In this document: in pieces, positions 61,322 through 64,000 of the stretch | How the letters are laid out: each line of letters starts with the position of its first letter | Position numbering within the stretch: the stretch's first letter is position 1 | Notes under the pieces: model-generated | Told to the model about the DNA's origin: nothing | Database searches by the model: none | The model's input: the letters and a program-made list of their open reading frames with translations, nothing else | Program-made: the position numbers and the translations under genes | From: Dillenia suffruticosa | Taxonomy: Eukaryota; Streptophyta; Magnoliopsida; Dilleniales; Dilleniaceae | DNA length: 64,000 bases | Assembly: GCA_033439265.1 (NCBI GenBank) | Contig: JAVTVX010000012.1 | Coordinates: 6,437,001 to 6,501,000, forward strand | Direction of reading: 5' to 3'

Positions 61322-63405
61322 TAAACAATTTCAACTTCACAAAACACACTTCTCTTTTATAGTACTTGGATCAATCTCATCAAAATCTCTAACAATTTAA
61401 ATCTAACTGGGTTGAGTACAGCTCTACGTGCAAGAAAAACACAATACTCACACCAATACTAGTAAAATTTCCCTTTCAACCTCACAATCAAATCCTTACA
61501 CTATCTTTATTATCCAAATTATCCAAAAAACAAGCATTCATCTTTCCAAACGAATATGAAATACAAGTTGAAAATTGGATAGGATAAATCATATATCAAG
61601 GTGGTAATTTCATTACAAAGACTCGAAAATTCACACATGTTCTCACATCTTACGTAATCATCAATTGATAGACAGGTTGTAAAAATGTTATCACTCTATT
61701 GAACAATAACACATGCATGGATAGTTTAAAGGGCTATCAAGCATGATATTCGTAGAATTCTACCTTGATGGTATATACAAGTGCAAATAAACTCCACCTT
61801 GAATACCTACTTGCTTGACACACTTTTTCAAAACTTGTCACTCTCCCTTGAACCCTTTCACATATTTGATATTTTCTCTAATTATATCCGATGCATCGTT
61901 TACTACTTTCTAATCTTTTGGCACTTTAAGATTTAGAATCCGAGCACAATAACGAATAAAGAAAAATTCATTATCATATAGCAAACTATTTTGCAAACAA
62001 AGTTGATCCCTTTAAATTATTTGTATAGCCTCATTAGACTTTGCATTGTAAAAAGTAATAATTATAACACAATCTGTTAATAGCGTTTTATAATAAAGAA
62101 GTGATGATGACCTTTTTATTTTAATTTCAAAATAATTATAACACAATCTGTTAATGTAGATATATTAAAATTATTTAACTCCAATTAATTTCTAAATAAT
62201 TACAATTGCACTTCAAAATAAATATTATATTATTTACAAAAGTTAACAAAAAATTACTTATTGCTTTATTCTTGACCTATATATATTTTTACATGTTGCC
62301 CCTTTATGTAGCACATGTAACTGAGGTAAGAAGAAATAAACGCACTATTATCTCCTTAATTATTTAATTCCATTGGCTCTCTTGTCCCCCCCCCCCAAAA
62401 AAAAATCCTAAATATCTAACTTTGCTCCTATTGATCAATGGTATTATACAAGTTTTAAAAACATCTAATATAATATAAAATCCACTAAACTTAGTATCTG
62501 GATAGTTAATAAGGACAATTTAATGGGATAATTTGGCACAATCAATATAAATTATATATTGCGTATGCATATCCTAAATAACTAACATTACATGCCCAAT
62601 TTACAAAAATTTTGATTCATAAAAAATTTCACTCGTAACACATCAAAGCATATTGTCATACCTACACAAGTTTATCAACATATATTCAAGATTAAGATTG
62701 TAGTGACTATATAAATATTTATAGAGTACAAATTTCTATTTTAAAGTATATTTAAAAAAATTACTTTATATATTTTGTTTAGTGTTAACTACCTGCACTT
62801 TCTTCTATTGAATATGGATGTTGTCTGATGACTAAGGTAAATGATTCTCAATTGATAGAAGATCCGCAAGCTATAACCTATATATGATAAAATGTTTAAT
62901 TTTATCAATTAGTTATGAACTTTATTTTATATCAATATAATTATGATTTGCACTTAGTGTATGCACCGTCAACATATGGAATACCTAAGTTACTTATATT
63001 GAATCAATGGATCTTATATATGCAAAAGTAATATGAAAAATTGGCTTTCTATTTAATAACAAAATCAAACATTATCTTTAATATAAAATATCAATTTACG
63101 GTCTTTTGACTATAAAAATAAAAAACTAGTGAAAATTAGAATCTAATCTTAATAAGAGATACCTTTTCTTAGCCCCTAAAATTAGAAGAGTTGCTTTGTC
63201 AAATCAACCAAATTGAATGGAATGACAAATGTGAATAGGAGAGGGAGAGAGCGTACATGTTGCTCGAACAAGAATGTGTGTGTGAGAAAGAGAGAGAGAG
63301 GAAAGATGAGAGATTCGTGATCATGATTGTTTCCTAAATTAACATAAGAATCAATAAAATTAGGGGAGGGTAAATAAATTTTGATTTAGTCTTTGTTATC
63401 ACAAA
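61322..63405. other. AT-rich intergenic DNA
   Basis: No supported gene. A 25-bp direct repeat is at 62057-62081 and 62131-62155. A C-run to A-run junction lies at 62387-62404 and a (GA)n tract near 63289-63300. Confidence 0.5.
62057..62155. repeat. 25-bp direct repeat, 49-base spacer
   Basis: The 25-mers at 62057-62081 and 62131-62155 are identical. Confidence 0.85.
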
Positions 63406-63411
63406 CATCGG

Positions 63412-63891
63412 TGTTGGAAATGGGTGTTGGGTTGCCCATATGGGTTTGACCTAACCCAACACCATTTCAACATTCAAATTGAGAAGTGATAAAGAAAAAA
63501 TATAGGGAGAGTAGTTTTTTTTTATTTTTTTTTTATTTTTTTAATGTAAAAACTACTTTCAACCCCCATTTTGTTGGTTTTGAATTTGAAATAGAAGTGA
63601 TCTTTGAATTTCAACCCCCATTTTTTTAATGTAAAAACATCTTCTTCTCCATTGAAACAAAAAATAGAAAAAAGAGGGTTTCCATTATTGAGGGATTCAA
63701 AGACCAAAATCATATATCATATTAAAAGGCACTTGGATTGTGGAAATCAAAAGCATATCCATGTGTGATTGCTTTTAGACCTGTGCGTCAAAAAGGGTTA
63801 GTAATTCAACCCTAGATCTTGGTATTTCATTTGTGACGTTTTATTTTTAAAGCATGAGAATTCATGTCTTGATTATTAGAAAATGTTTTCA
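63412..63891 (+). repeat. 5' LTR of a second Copia-type element (element B)
   Basis: A 480-base segment that starts TGTTGGAAATGGG and ends GTTTTCA (TG...CA), followed one base later by a primer-binding site. The TGTTGGAAATGGG start is typical of plant Copia LTRs. It contains two copies of TTTCAACCCCCATTTT (63557-63572 and 63609-63624) within a T-rich context. The frame at 63522-63713 is not a gene. The rest of the element lies beyond the window. Confidence 0.75.
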
Positions 63892-63892
63892 T

Positions 63893-63904
63893 TGGTATCA
63901 GAGC
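63893..63904 (+). other. Primer-binding site, element B
   Basis: TGGTATCAGAGC, identical to the site of element A and complementary to initiator methionine tRNA. The internal region runs off the right edge. Confidence 0.85.
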
Positions 63905-64000
63905 ATGTAATGGTTGTTTCCTAATTTTTTTTATGTAAGGAAATAATATGGGTCATAATAAAATTAAATATTAGAGCCATGTGAGAATACTTTTTTTGGA

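Overview
This is a strongly AT-rich plant nuclear window, probably from a eudicot. The evidence is an intron-containing Aux/IAA auxin co-repressor gene, a second small plant-type gene, and a dense load of plant transposons (Copia, CACTA, Mutator-like, LINE, SINE). Long (CT)n/(GA)n and (AT)n microsatellites and poly-A/poly-T tracts are common. There is no sign of bacterial or organellar gene organisation, and most of the 64 kb is intergenic or repeat-derived.

Layout. 1-4.0 kb: AT-rich intergenic DNA with an old SINE and a possible orphan leader exon. 4.0-5.9 kb: a Mutator-like element with long inverted arms, an 11-bp target duplication and a unique, possibly captured, interior. 6.4-6.95 kb: two SINEs with target-site duplications. 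6.98-9.43 kb: a non-autonomous CACTA transposon packed with GCGACGAA-type palindromes. 10.8-11.1 kb: the 3' end of a LINE (RNase H remnant plus an AAAT tail). 15-17 kb: a SINE cluster.

17.7-23.7 kb, minus strand: a complete Aux/IAA gene of the IAA8/IAA9 type. It has five coding exons encoding 393 residues, a 2.7-kb third coding intron and a probable 5'-UTR intron. A TGTCGG auxin-response core lies just upstream. 24-39 kb: intergenic, with SINEs, G-rich tracts and a CACGTG cluster. 39.66-40.14 kb, plus strand: a two-exon gene for a 129-residue single-span membrane protein with a proline-rich tail. 40-51 kb: intergenic, with microsatellites and a strong G-quadruplex motif.

51-53.2 kb: a young SINE, a 17-bp perfect hairpin and a probable Ty3/gypsy non-coding remnant. 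54.5-61.3 kb: an old, broken Ty1/copia element, later split by a second CACTA element (56,581-58,890) of the same family as the one at 7 kb. 63.4 kb to the end: the 5' LTR and primer-binding site of another Copia element that runs off the window.

The two host genes have no evident functional link. The most notable material is the CACTA pair. Each has a 3-bp target duplication, dense perfect palindromes, and a shared GC-rich module next to a tRNA-B-box-like motif; the module occurs in inverted orientation in one element and singly in the other. Next in interest are the SINEs, whose different 5' heads share one 3' domain, and the MULE with an unrelated interior.
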